A stretch of DNA of 64,000 nt from Prauserella cavernicola (GTDB lineage: Bacteria > Actinomycetota > Actinomycetes > Mycobacteriales > Pseudonocardiaceae): contig NZ_JAENJH010000002.1 in NCBI RefSeq assembly GCF_016595675.1, positions 868,001 through 932,000 on the forward strand, in the 5' to 3' direction. The notes beneath the pieces are model-generated. The model was not told the DNA's origin. It was given only the letters and a program-made list of their open reading frames with translations, and did no database searches. Positions 34,202 through 42,170 of the stretch are shown here, in pieces. How positions within the stretch are numbered: the first letter of the stretch is position 1; each line of letters opens with the position of its first letter. A program made the position numbers and the translations under genes.

Positions 34202-34601
34202 GTGGCATGGCGGAAAGGTCCATGTAGGTGACCTCCCACAGGTGACCGTCCGGGTCGGCGAAGCTGCGGCCGTACATGAAGCCGTGGTCCTGCGTCTCGT
34301 TCGCGGCCGAGCCGCCCGTCGCGAGCGCCTTGTCGCACATTTCGTCGACCTTGGCTCTGCTCTCCAATCCGAGCGCGATGATCGCTTCGGTCGTCGTCGT
34401 GGCGTCCGCGATCTCCTTCTTCGTGAACGTCTTGAAGAAGGTCTCGGTCAGCAGCATCACCACGATGTCGTCGGTGATCATCATCGACGACGCGTTCTCG
34501 TCGGTGAAGTCCTTGTTCTGCGTGAAGCCGAGGCCGGTGAAGAACTCGACCGACTTGTCGAGGTTCTTGACGGGGAGGTTGATGAAGATCTGCGTGCCCA
34601 T
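34197..34601 (-). CDS. VOC-family (glyoxalase-like) protein
   Basis: A 134-residue protein of the vicinal-oxygen-chelate fold. It opens TQIFINLPVKNLDKSVEFF with the paired beta-alpha-beta repeats and ends FADPDGHLWEVTYMDLS, where His and Glu are likely metal ligands. Relatives are annotated as lactoylglutathione lyase-like or bleomycin-resistance-like, but the substrate cannot be inferred. The ATG has GGAA upstream. Its promoter region carries ACAACC-N2-GGTTGT, probably the operator of a regulator, and the HxlR gene lies just upstream on the same strand. Confidence 0.8.
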   Translation of the reverse strand: MGTQIFINLPVKNLDKSVEFFTGLGFTQNKDFTDENASSMMITDDIVVMLLTETFFKTFTKKEIADATTTTEAIIALGLESRAKVDEMCDKALATGGSAANETQDHGFMYGRSFADPDGHLWEVTYMDLSAMPQ

Positions 34602-34652
34602 GTCGGGTTCCTTTCGTGGTTGTCGCTTGCTCTGGGAGAGAGCTTGCTAAAA

Positions 34653-34666
34653 ACAACCACGGTTGT
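34653..34666. promoter_or_regulatory. Dyad operator candidate upstream of the VOC gene
   Basis: ACAACC-AC-GGTTGT has six-base perfect arms. On the minus strand it overlaps a TTGACA that could be the -35 box of the VOC gene, and a further half-site CAACCAC stands just before the VOC ribosome site. The neighbouring HxlR protein is the likely ligand. Confidence 0.5.
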
Positions 34667-34680
34667 CAATGGGCAGTTTG

Positions 34681-35325
34681 CTAGATCCGGAAGATCGTTG
34701 CGAACGTCGTGAGCAGGGCCGGGTCGCCCTCCAGGTGGACGCTGCCGTTCTCGATCGCCTCGGCGGGAGTCAGCTCGGCCGCCATCACCGCCTTGATCGC
34801 GGGACCGGTGGTGATCACCAGGTCGGCACCGCCGGTGAGCTCGCCCTCGGCGACGTCGAGCTTGCCGCCGTCCACCCGCACGCCGAGCACGATGTCGCCG
34901 AGCCGCAGTTCGAAGCTCGCCCGCACGTCGTGGGCGTCGTCGGCATGGAACGTCGAGCGCATGGCCATCACCAGCGAGTCGGGCGTGACGATGTCGTCCG
35001 GCCCCGGTTCGCCGAGCGTCCGCGCGCCCCAGCGGCCGAGCGCGAGCACGATCTCCTCGAGGTCCCTGCCGTAGTCGGTGAGCTCGTACACGACGGACCC
35101 GTCGGGCCGCGGCAGCACGCGGCGCTCGACGACGCCTTCGGCCTCGAGTTGCTTGAGCCTGGCGGAAAGCACGTTGGTGGGGATCCTCGGGAGTCCACGC
35201 CGAAGGTCGGTGAATCGCTTGGGGGCCACCAGTAGATCGCGGATGATCAGCAGCGCCCAGCGCTCGCCAACGAGGTCGGCGGCGTGCGCCAGACCGCAGA
35301 ACTGTCCGTAGTGTCGCTTACCCAT
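34681..35325 (-). CDS. HxlR-family regulator with C-terminal SCP2-like domain
   Basis: A 214-residue protein. Residues 1-100 are an HxlR winged helix: CGLAHAADLVGERWALLIIRDLL, RFTDLRRGLPRIPTNVLSARLKQLEAEGVV, VYELTDYGRDLEEIV. Residues about 120-214 form an SCP2/sterol-carrier-like domain (ELRLGDIVLGVRVDGGKLDV, ADLVITTGPAIKAVMAAEL) that may sense a hydrophobic ligand. It is divergent from the ECF sigma factor gene across 72 bases and upstream of the VOC gene, so it could control both. Confidence 0.84.
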   Translation of the reverse strand: MGKRHYGQFCGLAHAADLVGERWALLIIRDLLVAPKRFTDLRRGLPRIPTNVLSARLKQLEAEGVVERRVLPRPDGSVVYELTDYGRDLEEIVLALGRWGARTLGEPGPDDIVTPDSLVMAMRSTFHADDAHDVRASFELRLGDIVLGVRVDGGKLDVAEGELTGGADLVITTGPAIKAVMAAELTPAEAIENGSVHLEGDPALLTTFATIFRI

Positions 35326-35397
35326 GGTATGAATTCTAGTGCATCATGCTGTTACTGGACTCTGCTTGTTTTATGCAACTCAAATGAGGTGGGCGGG

Positions 35398-36357
35398 ATG
35401 ACCGACCCCGCGCTGCTCGACCGCCACCGGATCGAGCTGACGGCCTACTGCTACCGGATGCTCGGGTCCGGCTTCGAAGCCGAGGACGCGGTGCAGGAGA
35501 CCCTCGTGCGGGCGTGGCGGCACCGCGAGCGCTACGACGAGAGCAGGGCCACCGTGCGCTCGTGGCTCTACTCCATCGCCACCAACGTCTGCTTCGACAT
35601 GCTCCGCAGCGCACAGCGCCGCGCTCGCGCCATGGACCTCGGGCCCGCCGCGCGCCCCGGCACCCCGCTCGGCGCGCCGCTGCCCGAGCACACGTGGCTG
35701 CAGCCGGTGCCGGACGACAGGGTGCTGCGTGAGGACGGCGATCCCGCCGAGGTGGCCGTGGGCAGGGAGACGGTGCGGCTGGCGTTCGTCGCCGCACTGC
35801 AGTTGCTGCCGCCGAGGCAGCGGGCGGTGCTGATCCTGCGGGACGTGCTCCGCTGGAAGGCCGACGAGGTGGCCGCGCTGCTGGAGACCAGTACCGCCTC
35901 GGTCACCAGCGCGGTGCAGCGAGCGCGCGCCACGCTCGGCGGCGCCGGGCTCGGCGAGGACCCCTCGTCCGGCCCACTCGACGAGCGGCAGCGAGCGCTG
36001 CTCGACCGCTACGTGACAGCCTTCGAGGCACACGACGTACACACCCTCGTCGCGCTGCTGCACTCCGACGCCACGATGTCGATGCCGCCGTTCGCCTGGT
36101 GGCTGAGCGGTCGCGACGACATCGCCGCCGTCGTGACCCAATCCGGCCAGCCGTGCGAGCACGATCGGCTGCTGCCGGTGCGTGCCAACGGAGGCCCCGC
36201 GTTCGGCCAGTATCGCGACGGCGTGGGCTTCGCGCTGGTGCTGCTCGAACCGAGGGGCGATCGGATCGCGCACACCACGACGTACCTCGACGCGCCGAGG
36301 CTGTTCCCGTTCTTCGGTCTGCCGATGAGTTTTCCCGAGCCGGCTCGTACTACCTGA
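35398..36357 (+). CDS. ECF sigma factor with C-terminal SnoaL-like domain
   Basis: A 319-residue sigma factor. ATG 35398 follows GAGGTGGGCGGG; upstream codons are non-coding. Region 2 is at about 10-75 (YCYRMLGSGFEAEDAVQETLVRAWR) and region 4 at about 125-185 (ALQLLPPRQRAVLILRDVLRWKADEVAALL). The remaining 120 residues resemble a SnoaL/NTF2 fold (RYVTAFEAHDVHTLVALLHSDATMSMPPFAWWLSG). Sigma factors of this build are controlled by their own C-terminal domain rather than by an anti-sigma protein. The alpha/beta hydrolase gene follows after 30 bases, probably in the same operon. Confidence 0.88.
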   Translation: MTDPALLDRHRIELTAYCYRMLGSGFEAEDAVQETLVRAWRHRERYDESRATVRSWLYSIATNVCFDMLRSAQRRARAMDLGPAARPGTPLGAPLPEHTWLQPVPDDRVLREDGDPAEVAVGRETVRLAFVAALQLLPPRQRAVLILRDVLRWKADEVAALLETSTASVTSAVQRARATLGGAGLGEDPSSGPLDERQRALLDRYVTAFEAHDVHTLVALLHSDATMSMPPFAWWLSGRDDIAAVVTQSGQPCEHDRLLPVRANGGPAFGQYRDGVGFALVLLEPRGDRIAHTTTYLDAPRLFPFFGLPMSFPEPARTT

Positions 36358-36387
36358 GCAACGACCGGATCGAACGAGAACGGGCTG

Positions 36388-37164
36388 ATGGTCATGGCTG
36401 AGTACACAGACCTCGACGGAGTGCGCACCTGGTACGACGAGCGGGGCGACGGCGAGCCGCTGGTGCTGCTGCACGGCGGGTTCGGTGACGCGAGGACGTT
36501 CTGCGACAACCTCGACGCACTCGCCGAGAACTTCCACCTGTACCTGCCGGAGCGCAGGGGACACGGGCACACGCCGGACGTCGAGGGTCCGCTCACGGTG
36601 TCGGTGATGGCGCGCGACACCGTCGCGTTCCTGGAGAAGGTGGTGGGCGGGTCCGCTCGCCTCGTCGGCTATAGCGCCGGTGCCACCGTGGCGCTCGCGG
36701 TCGCGCTGGAGCGACCCGACCTGGTGGAGCGGCTCGTGCTGATCAGCGGGGCGTTCGACCTCGACGGCATGATCGTGAGCCCGCGCGACGGTGTCGGCGA
36801 GCTGCCCGACGAGCTGGTGCGGATGTACGCCGAGGTCTCGCCCGACGGCGTCGAGCACCTGCCGGTGGTGATGGCCAAGATCGCGGAGGCCGCTCGCGAG
36901 GAGCCCGGCTTCACCGAGGCCGACCTGGCCGGGATCACGTGCCGCACGCTCGTGCTCAGCGGTGACGACGACCTGGTGACGCTGGAGCACACACTGGCGC
37001 TGTACCGGGGCATCGCGAACTCGGAGCTGGCCGTGGTGCCCGGCGCCTCGCACGTGCTGCTGCTGGAGAAACCGGCGCAGTGCACGGCGATCGTCGCGGA
37101 CTTCCTCACCGGCGAACCGGTGCCCACGATCATGCCGTTCCGGCGAAGTGGCTCAGCCGCCTGA
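36388..37164 (+). CDS. Alpha/beta hydrolase
   Basis: A 258-residue hydrolase (ATG 36388, or ATG 36394 two codons later). The oxyanion region is LVLLHGGFGDARTF, nucleophile Ser in LVGYSAGATVALA near residue 96, acid Asp in LVLSGDDDLVTLEHT near 195 and catalytic His in VPGASHVLLLEKP near 222. All three triad residues are present. The substrate is unknown. It follows the ECF sigma gene and its last 12 bases overlap the convergent dus gene. Confidence 0.85.
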   Translation: MVMAEYTDLDGVRTWYDERGDGEPLVLLHGGFGDARTFCDNLDALAENFHLYLPERRGHGHTPDVEGPLTVSVMARDTVAFLEKVVGGSARLVGYSAGATVALAVALERPDLVERLVLISGAFDLDGMIVSPRDGVGELPDELVRMYAEVSPDGVEHLPVVMAKIAEAAREEPGFTEADLAGITCRTLVLSGDDDLVTLEHTLALYRGIANSELAVVPGASHVLLLEKPAQCTAIVADFLTGEPVPTIMPFRRSGSAA

Positions 37165-38301
37165 GTGCATCACGTCGGCGCCCTCGGGAACGCAGGGGTC
37201 GTCGGGGTCGTCGAGCCAGCCGTGCGGCAGCGTGACCTTGCCGGGCGAGCCCTGACGGCCCCTCGGCCCCAGCGCCTCGGAGGGGAACGGCGCGTCGTGG
37301 TCGAGGCGCGTGATGAGGTCGTCGAGCTCGTCGAGGCTGCTCACCATCGCGAACGAGCGGCGCAGTTCGGAGCCGATCGGGAAGCCCATGAAGTACCAGG
37401 CCATGTGCTTGCGCAGGTCGCGCAGCGCCTTGGCGGCTCCGTCGTGCTCGATGAGCAGTTCGGCGTGCCTGCGCAGCACGCGGGAGACCTCGCCGAGGTT
37501 CGGTCCCTGCGGCGCGGGCCTGCCGGCGAAGGCGGCCTCGAGCTCGCCGAACAGCCAGGGCCTGCCGAGGCAGCCACGGCCGACGACCACGCCGTCGCAG
37601 CCGGTCTCGGCGACCATCCGCAGTGCGTCGTCGGCGGAGAAGATGTCGCCGTTGCCGAGCACCGGGATGGAGGTGACGGCCTCTTTGAGGCGGCTGATGC
37701 GGGTCCAGTCGGCCTCACCGGAGTAGCGCTGGGACGCCGTGCGGGCGTGCAGCGACACCGCCGCGGCCCCCTCGGCCTCGGCGATCCGGCCCGCGTCGAG
37801 GTAGGTGTGGTGTTCGTCGTCGATGCCGACCCGGAACTTGACCGTCACCGGGACTCCGGCGGGCTCGGCGGCCTCCACGGAGGCACGCACGATGTTGCCG
37901 AACAGGGTGCGCTTGTACGGCAGCGCGGCGCCACCGCCCTTGCGGGTCACCTTGGCGACGGGACAGCCGTAGTTCTGGTCGATGTGGTCGGCGAGGCCCT
38001 CGCCGACGATGATCTTGACGGCCTCGCGCATGGTCTTCGGGTCGACGCCGTAGAGCTGCATCGACCTGGGGTACTCGCCGTGGTCGAACGACATCATGTG
38101 CATCGTCCCGGGATGGCGCTCCACCACGGCGCGCGCGGTGATCATCTCGCATACGTAGAGCCCGGCACCGTACTCGCGGCAGAGCCTGCGGAACGCGACG
38201 TTGGTGATGCCTGCCATCGGGGCGAGCACGACCGGCGGATCGACCTCGTAGGGGCCGATCTTCAGCGCGGGCTTGCTCAGGGTGGCGGTCACGCCCTCCA
38301 T
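37153..38301 (-). CDS. dusB: tRNA-dihydrouridine synthase (DusB type)
   Basis: A 382-residue flavoenzyme. An FMN barrel with VVLAPMAGITNVAFRRLCREYGAGLYVCEM near residue 24, the catalytic Cys in IDQNYGCPVAKVTRKGGGAAL near 112, HARTASQRYSG near 187 and NGDIFSADDALRM near 217. It reduces specific uridines of tRNA to dihydrouridine using NADPH. The N-terminus has 14 extra residues before the barrel. As I recall, a dus gene (Rv0823c) follows the LCP gene in M. tuberculosis; here about 4 kb of other genes has come between. Confidence 0.92.
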   Translation of the reverse strand: MEGVTATLSKPALKIGPYEVDPPVVLAPMAGITNVAFRRLCREYGAGLYVCEMITARAVVERHPGTMHMMSFDHGEYPRSMQLYGVDPKTMREAVKIIVGEGLADHIDQNYGCPVAKVTRKGGGAALPYKRTLFGNIVRASVEAAEPAGVPVTVKFRVGIDDEHHTYLDAGRIAEAEGAAAVSLHARTASQRYSGEADWTRISRLKEAVTSIPVLGNGDIFSADDALRMVAETGCDGVVVGRGCLGRPWLFGELEAAFAGRPAPQGPNLGEVSRVLRRHAELLIEHDGAAKALRDLRKHMAWYFMGFPIGSELRRSFAMVSSLDELDDLITRLDHDAPFPSEALGPRGRQGSPGKVTLPHGWLDDPDDPCVPEGADVMHSGG

Positions 38302-38343
38302 TGTCGCTGGTGCCGCACAGCACGCTCGCCAGGGTCCTGAGCT

Positions 38344-38396
38344 GCGGTGAAGGGCACCTTTACCGCGTTGGATGCAGTAAAGGTGCCCTTCACCGC
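38344..38396. repeat. Dispersed 53-bp palindromic repeat, copy 3
   Basis: Perfect 20-base arms with centre CGCGTTGGATGCA. It lies between the start of dusB and the end of the sodC-like gene, both on the minus strand, so it is downstream of sodC and upstream of dusB. Confidence 0.95.
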
Positions 38397-38404
38397 ACGG
38401 CGAG

Positions 38405-38995
38405 CTAGAAGTTCACGTTCACGCACGCCAGGCGGGCGCCCGCGTCGCCTGCCTCGCCGGGTTCGGTGGCGGTGTGGTGCTCGTGCAGCACCACCGAGGC
38501 GGGGCGCCGCTCCGAATAGGACCAGTCGACGTGCGACACCGCGAAGCCGTTGCCGCGCGCGTCGGTGTGCAGGTCGAGCCACACCTCGTTGTCCGGGTTG
38601 GCGTAGGCGGGATCGGTCGAGGGGCTCACGGGGTCCTGCTCGTGCTGGAAGTGCGGGCCCGCGTCGGTTCCGCTCGCGCCGCACGGCTTGGTGTGGACAT
38701 GTGCGCCGTAGTGCCGGTCCGGCACCAGGCCGGTGACGCCGAGCTTGGTCGTGGTGCCCAGCACGGGCGAGGACAGCGAGAACACCGACGCCCGCGAGCC
38801 CTCCGGCACCAGCTCGGTGTCGTAGGTGGAGGCGGTGCGGGTGTCGTTGTACTCGCCGAACGTGCCGTGCGCGGTGGCGATGGGGGTGGCGATCGGGGTA
38901 GCGGGTGCGGCGAGGGCCTGGCCGCCGCCGGCGAGCAGGACGGCGGACACGGCGCCGGCCGTGGTGAGCAGTGCGAGAGGGATCCGGGGCTTCAT
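38405..38995 (-). CDS. Exported Cu-type superoxide dismutase-like protein
   Basis: A 196-residue protein with a Sec signal peptide (to about residue 30, QALAAPA). Copper ligands of the SodC fold are visible: His-Val-His in GAHVHTKPCG, His in GPHFQH and His in VVLHEHHT. Cysteines in KPCG and RLACVNV can form the usual disulfide. The zinc loop lacks the canonical H-x-G-D segment and reads DPAYANPDNEVWLDL, so it is probably a copper-only enzyme, as I recall for mycobacterial SodC. It converts superoxide to peroxide outside the membrane. It stands alone, downstream of a divergent exporter gene. Confidence 0.82.
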   Translation of the reverse strand: MKPRIPLALLTTAGAVSAVLLAGGGQALAAPATPIATPIATAHGTFGEYNDTRTASTYDTELVPEGSRASVFSLSSPVLGTTTKLGVTGLVPDRHYGAHVHTKPCGASGTDAGPHFQHEQDPVSPSTDPAYANPDNEVWLDLHTDARGNGFAVSHVDWSYSERRPASVVLHEHHTATEPGEAGDAGARLACVNVNF

Positions 38996-39099
38996 GGTTC
39001 GTCCCTATCCATCCCCGATACCCGTTTGCAACCCGAAGACCCGAATGAGTGATCTCACGGTGTGGCCCCCCGGTTCGACGGCGCTCGTAGCCTGGACCA

Positions 39100-40038
39100 G
39101 TGACAACAGCAGATGGGGCCGGTAGAGCGGACCGGACGTGGCTGGTCGCGGTGGCGGCCGCGCTGTGGGGAACCGACGGGCTGCTCCGGCTGCCGCTGGC
39201 CGAGGACCTGCCCGCGGGCACGGTGGTGTTCTGGGAGCACGTGATCGTCGCGGCGGTACTGCTGCCGTTCCTGCCCTCGGCGCTCGCTGCGCTGCGCCGG
39301 TGCGGACCACGCGAGTGGCTCGCGGTGCTCGTGATCGGTGGCGGCTCGTCGGCGCTGGCGACGGCGTTGTTCACCGCGGCGTTCCAGCTCGGCGACCCGA
39401 TCACCCCGCTGGTCCTGCAGAAGCTGCAACCCGTGTTCGCCGTGCTCGCGGCGTGGGTCGTGCTGGGTGAGCGCACGCGCGCCGCCTACCTGTTTTTCGC
39501 GGTCCCCGCACTGCTCGGTGCCTGGTTGCTGGCGTTTCGCGATCCGTTCGCGGTCGAGATCGCCGCGGCACGGGCCGCGCTGCTCGCGGTGGGCGCCGCC
39601 GCGCTGTGGGCTGCGGGCACCGTGCTCGGTCGCTTCGTCTCCGGGCGGCTCAGCTCACGGGACGTGACCACACTGCGCTTCTCGGTAGGGCTTCCGTTCG
39701 CGGCGATTATCGTTGCCGTGCAGGGGGAAACTTATACGGTGAGCTGGGACAACGCACTCGGACTCGGACTCTTGGCCTTCGTGCCGGGATTGCTGGCGTT
39801 GAGCCTCTACTACGTGGGCCTTCGCTCCACCCCGGCCGCGCGCGCCACGCTCGCCGAGCTCGCCTTCCCCGTGACGGCGGCGATCATTGGTGTGTCCTTT
39901 TTGGATTCGACACTGTCGGTGACGCAGTGGCTCGGGCTGCTCCTGGTGATCGGCGCCGTCACCGCACTCGGCTGGCACGAACGCGTACGCCGCGCACCGG
40001 TGGTGGTGGAGCAGCCGCGAGCGGGAGCGGCGCCGTGA
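39100..40038 (+). CDS. EamA/DMT-family transporter
   Basis: A 312-residue membrane protein with ten predicted helices in two EamA repeats (about 15-140 and 155-300). Typical stretches are AAALWGTDGLLRLPL, LQKLQPVFAVLAAWVVLGERT and ARATLAELAFPVTAAIIGVSFL. Such proteins export amino acids, purines or other small metabolites; the substrate here is unknown. GTG start at 39100. Its stop overlaps the next gene start as GTGA. Confidence 0.87.
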   Translation: MTTADGAGRADRTWLVAVAAALWGTDGLLRLPLAEDLPAGTVVFWEHVIVAAVLLPFLPSALAALRRCGPREWLAVLVIGGGSSALATALFTAAFQLGDPITPLVLQKLQPVFAVLAAWVVLGERTRAAYLFFAVPALLGAWLLAFRDPFAVEIAAARAALLAVGAAALWAAGTVLGRFVSGRLSSRDVTTLRFSVGLPFAAIIVAVQGETYTVSWDNALGLGLLAFVPGLLALSLYYVGLRSTPAARATLAELAFPVTAAIIGVSFLDSTLSVTQWLGLLLVIGAVTALGWHERVRRAPVVVEQPRAGAAP

Positions 40039-40484
40039 GCGCCGCCGACCAGGAATCCAGGAACCAGCAGCTCACCCGCAACATCAACGAGCTGCTCGGG
40101 GAGCTGCGGGTCGCGCAGGCCGGGGTGCAGATCCTGTTCGGCTTCCTGCTCGCGGTCGCGTTCACCGAGCCGTTTCGCCAGGCCAGCGGGTTCGAGAAGG
40201 GCGTGCACCTCGTCACCGTCCTGTTCACGGCAGCCGCCACCGCACTGCTCACGGCGCCCGCGGTGTGGCACCGCGTGCTGTTCCGCACCGGCAGGCGCGC
40301 CGAGATCCTGCGCGTCGGCAACCGCAGCGTGATCGCGGGCCTGGTCTGCCTCTCGATCGCGGTGACACTCACGGTGGCGCTGATCGCGAAGGTGATCTAC
40401 GGCTCGGTGCTGATGGCGGTGTTCGGGGTTCTGGTGGGAACCCTGTTCGCGGTGCTCTGGTTCGTGGTCCCCCGGCGCTTGTGA
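40035..40484 (+). CDS. Four-helix membrane protein (DUF6328-like)
   Basis: A 149-residue protein starting in the stop codon of the exporter gene (GTGA). A hydrophilic start with NINELLGELRVAQAGVQILFGFLLAVAF is followed by three more hydrophobic segments (about 62-80, 98-118, 122-142) and a basic end. The ELRVAQAGVQILFGFLL stretch is what I associate with the actinobacterial DUF6328 family, of unknown function. It probably belongs to the exporter operon and ends just before palindrome copy 4. Confidence 0.75.
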   Translation: MSAADQESRNQQLTRNINELLGELRVAQAGVQILFGFLLAVAFTEPFRQASGFEKGVHLVTVLFTAAATALLTAPAVWHRVLFRTGRRAEILRVGNRSVIAGLVCLSIAVTLTVALIAKVIYGSVLMAVFGVLVGTLFAVLWFVVPRRL

Positions 40485-40494
40485 CCGCTCGACC

Positions 40495-40547
40495 GCGGTG
40501 AAGGGCACCTTTACTGCGTTCAATGCAGTAAAGGTGCCCTTCACTGC
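40495..40547. repeat. Dispersed 53-bp palindromic repeat, copy 4
   Basis: The same palindrome with centre TGCGTTCAATGCA. The right arm ends CACTGC instead of CACCGC, the only arm mismatch among the five copies. It lies between convergent genes, a membrane protein and a secreted protease. Confidence 0.95.
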
Positions 40548-40559
40548 TAGCTGGGGTGG

Positions 40560-41447
40560 CTAGGCGACGGCGGCCTGGTTGTAGACGGTTTGGATGGTGG
40601 ATCCGAAGTACGGGCCGTACATGGTCGACGGGTCGAACGTGTACTTGAAGCTGTTCACCGAGTTGATCCGGCCGCCCGTGAGCCAGCCGCCACCGGAGGA
40701 ACCGCCCGTCATGTCACAGGTCAGCCCCTGGTCCTGCGAGCCACCGACGGTGTCCTGCCGCGCCGTACCCGAGCAGGAGTACAGCGACTCGCCGTTGAAC
40801 GGCGCGCCCGCCGGATAGCCGTAGGAGGTGTAGTTCAGGCCGCGCGCGAGGTTGAACGCGATCGGGTAAGAGCCGACGACCTGCGTGAGGCTCTGCCCGC
40901 TCGCGTTCTCGTTCATCACCGCGAACCCGACGTCGTAGTTGAAATCGCCGGAATTGGCCCACGCCGAGGTGGTGTAGAGCCGTTCGGCCGTCCAGGTGCC
41001 GTACGGGCGCGAGCCGTTGTCGTAGGCGGGCACGAACGCGAAGTTGGTCGCGAACGCGCCGGGACCCTCGTTGAGGCAGTGGCCCGCCGTGGTGACGACG
41101 TCGCCGTTGCTGCTGTTGGTGGCGGTGCCAGAGCACACGTAGTTCGCGCCGCCGAGGGTGAAGAACACCTTGCCGTGGCGCGGTTGCGGATTCTCGGGGT
41201 CGGCGGCGGCCCTCACCTGTTTCGCCGGCACCCTGGCCGCGTCCACGGCCAGGCTGAGGTCAGCCGGCACGGCCGACTCCATCCGCTCCGTGGTCCAGTA
41301 GGCCTCGATCCTCGATTGCGCACTGCTGGTGGTGGCTGCCTCGTGCGCCACCACTGCCGTCTCCGCCGCGGCGGGGCCGGCGAGAGTCACGGATCCGCCT
41401 ACGAGGGCGAGTCCTGCGATCAGAAACCGAACCAGAGGTCTTTTCAT
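40560..41447 (-). CDS. Secreted trypsin-like serine protease
   Basis: A 295-residue exported protein with signal peptide (about 1-28, AGPAAAETA). Triad: His in VVTTAGHCLNEG near residue 121, Asp in NYDVGFAVMNENASG near 173 and Ser in DMTGGSSGGGWLTGG near 251. Paired cysteines flank the His and Ser sites. It looks like a V8/glutamyl-endopeptidase-type S1 protease with a short propeptide (about 29-85). A single gene, divergent from the SPW-repeat gene. Confidence 0.88.
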   Translation of the reverse strand: MKRPLVRFLIAGLALVGGSVTLAGPAAAETAVVAHEAATTSSAQSRIEAYWTTERMESAVPADLSLAVDAARVPAKQVRAAADPENPQPRHGKVFFTLGGANYVCSGTATNSSNGDVVTTAGHCLNEGPGAFATNFAFVPAYDNGSRPYGTWTAERLYTTSAWANSGDFNYDVGFAVMNENASGQSLTQVVGSYPIAFNLARGLNYTSYGYPAGAPFNGESLYSCSGTARQDTVGGSQDQGLTCDMTGGSSGGGWLTGGRINSVNSFKYTFDPSTMYGPYFGSTIQTVYNQAAVA

Positions 41448-41741
41448 GGTTTTCGATCTCTCTCGATAGTGTGAAAGTCACCGAGCAGGGTTGACGGTGA
41501 CAATCACGAAAGCTAGATGGCGGCAAACCCGCTGGGCAGTCTTGAAAACCGAGAATGGTTCGGTTATGAATTCGCGATCAACCCGGGCAAATCACCCGCA
41601 GTGCCTACGACCAAAGGCGGGCGGTGACCGACGTCGCGCGTCAAGGAAACGTATGGATCATGCCCGTCGGCACCCGCTCGGGCGCATGCTGGAGGGCGGC
41701 CGAAGGAGATCGACACCGAGGCGAACGAGGGAGCGGTAACT
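41448..41741. other. Intergenic region between divergent protease and SPW genes
   Basis: 294 bases. TCGATCTCTCTCGA, a near palindrome, sits just upstream of the protease start and could be an operator. No frame with a ribosome site and no strong hairpin are seen elsewhere in it. Confidence 0.4.
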
Positions 41742-42170
41742 GTGCCGACAGCGCGCGCGAACCACCTGTGGACCGGACCGGCAACCGAGGGCAGGCTGAC
41801 TCCGAGTCTGCCGAGTTCGATCATGTTCCTGAGCGCGGTGTGGCTGGGGTTCGCACCGTTCGCACTGGACTACAGCGCCTCGACGACCGCGGAGACCAGC
41901 GACGTGCTCGTGGCCGCGATCGCCGGGACGCTCGCGCTCATCCGCGTGCTCGCGCCCCGCGACCTGCCCTGGCTCAGCCTCATCAACGCCGGGCTCGGCG
42001 CGTGGCTGATCGTGGCCGCGTTCGCGTTCGACGAGCCCGGCCAGAACCCGGCCGTGGTGAACGACCTGCTCATCGGCGTCGTGCTGCTCGTGCTCGGCCT
42101 GGCCAGCGCCACCATGACCTACCGGCAGCGGGCCGCCGAGCGCGACGGGGAACAGCCCTCAGTTCGGTGA
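41742..42170 (+). CDS. SPW-repeat membrane protein
   Basis: A 142-residue protein with four hydrophobic segments. Each half carries the family pattern: AVWLGFAPFALDYS with T..SDVLVAAIAGTLAL, then GAWLIVAAFAFDEP with AVVNDLLIGVVLLVL. The proline/tryptophan motif repeated in the two helices defines SPW proteins, whose function is unknown. GTG start with GGGAGCGG upstream. Its end overlaps the convergent hypothetical gene by 12 bases. Confidence 0.8.
   Translation: MPTARANHLWTGPATEGRLTPSLPSSIMFLSAVWLGFAPFALDYSASTTAETSDVLVAAIAGTLALIRVLAPRDLPWLSLINAGLGAWLIVAAFAFDEPGQNPAVVNDLLIGVVLLVLGLASATMTYRQRAAERDGEQPSVR

Noticed and set aside
41491-41739. An 82-codon ORF in the protease/SPW gap
   Set aside because: Basic low-complexity translation, no ribosome site and no family pattern.
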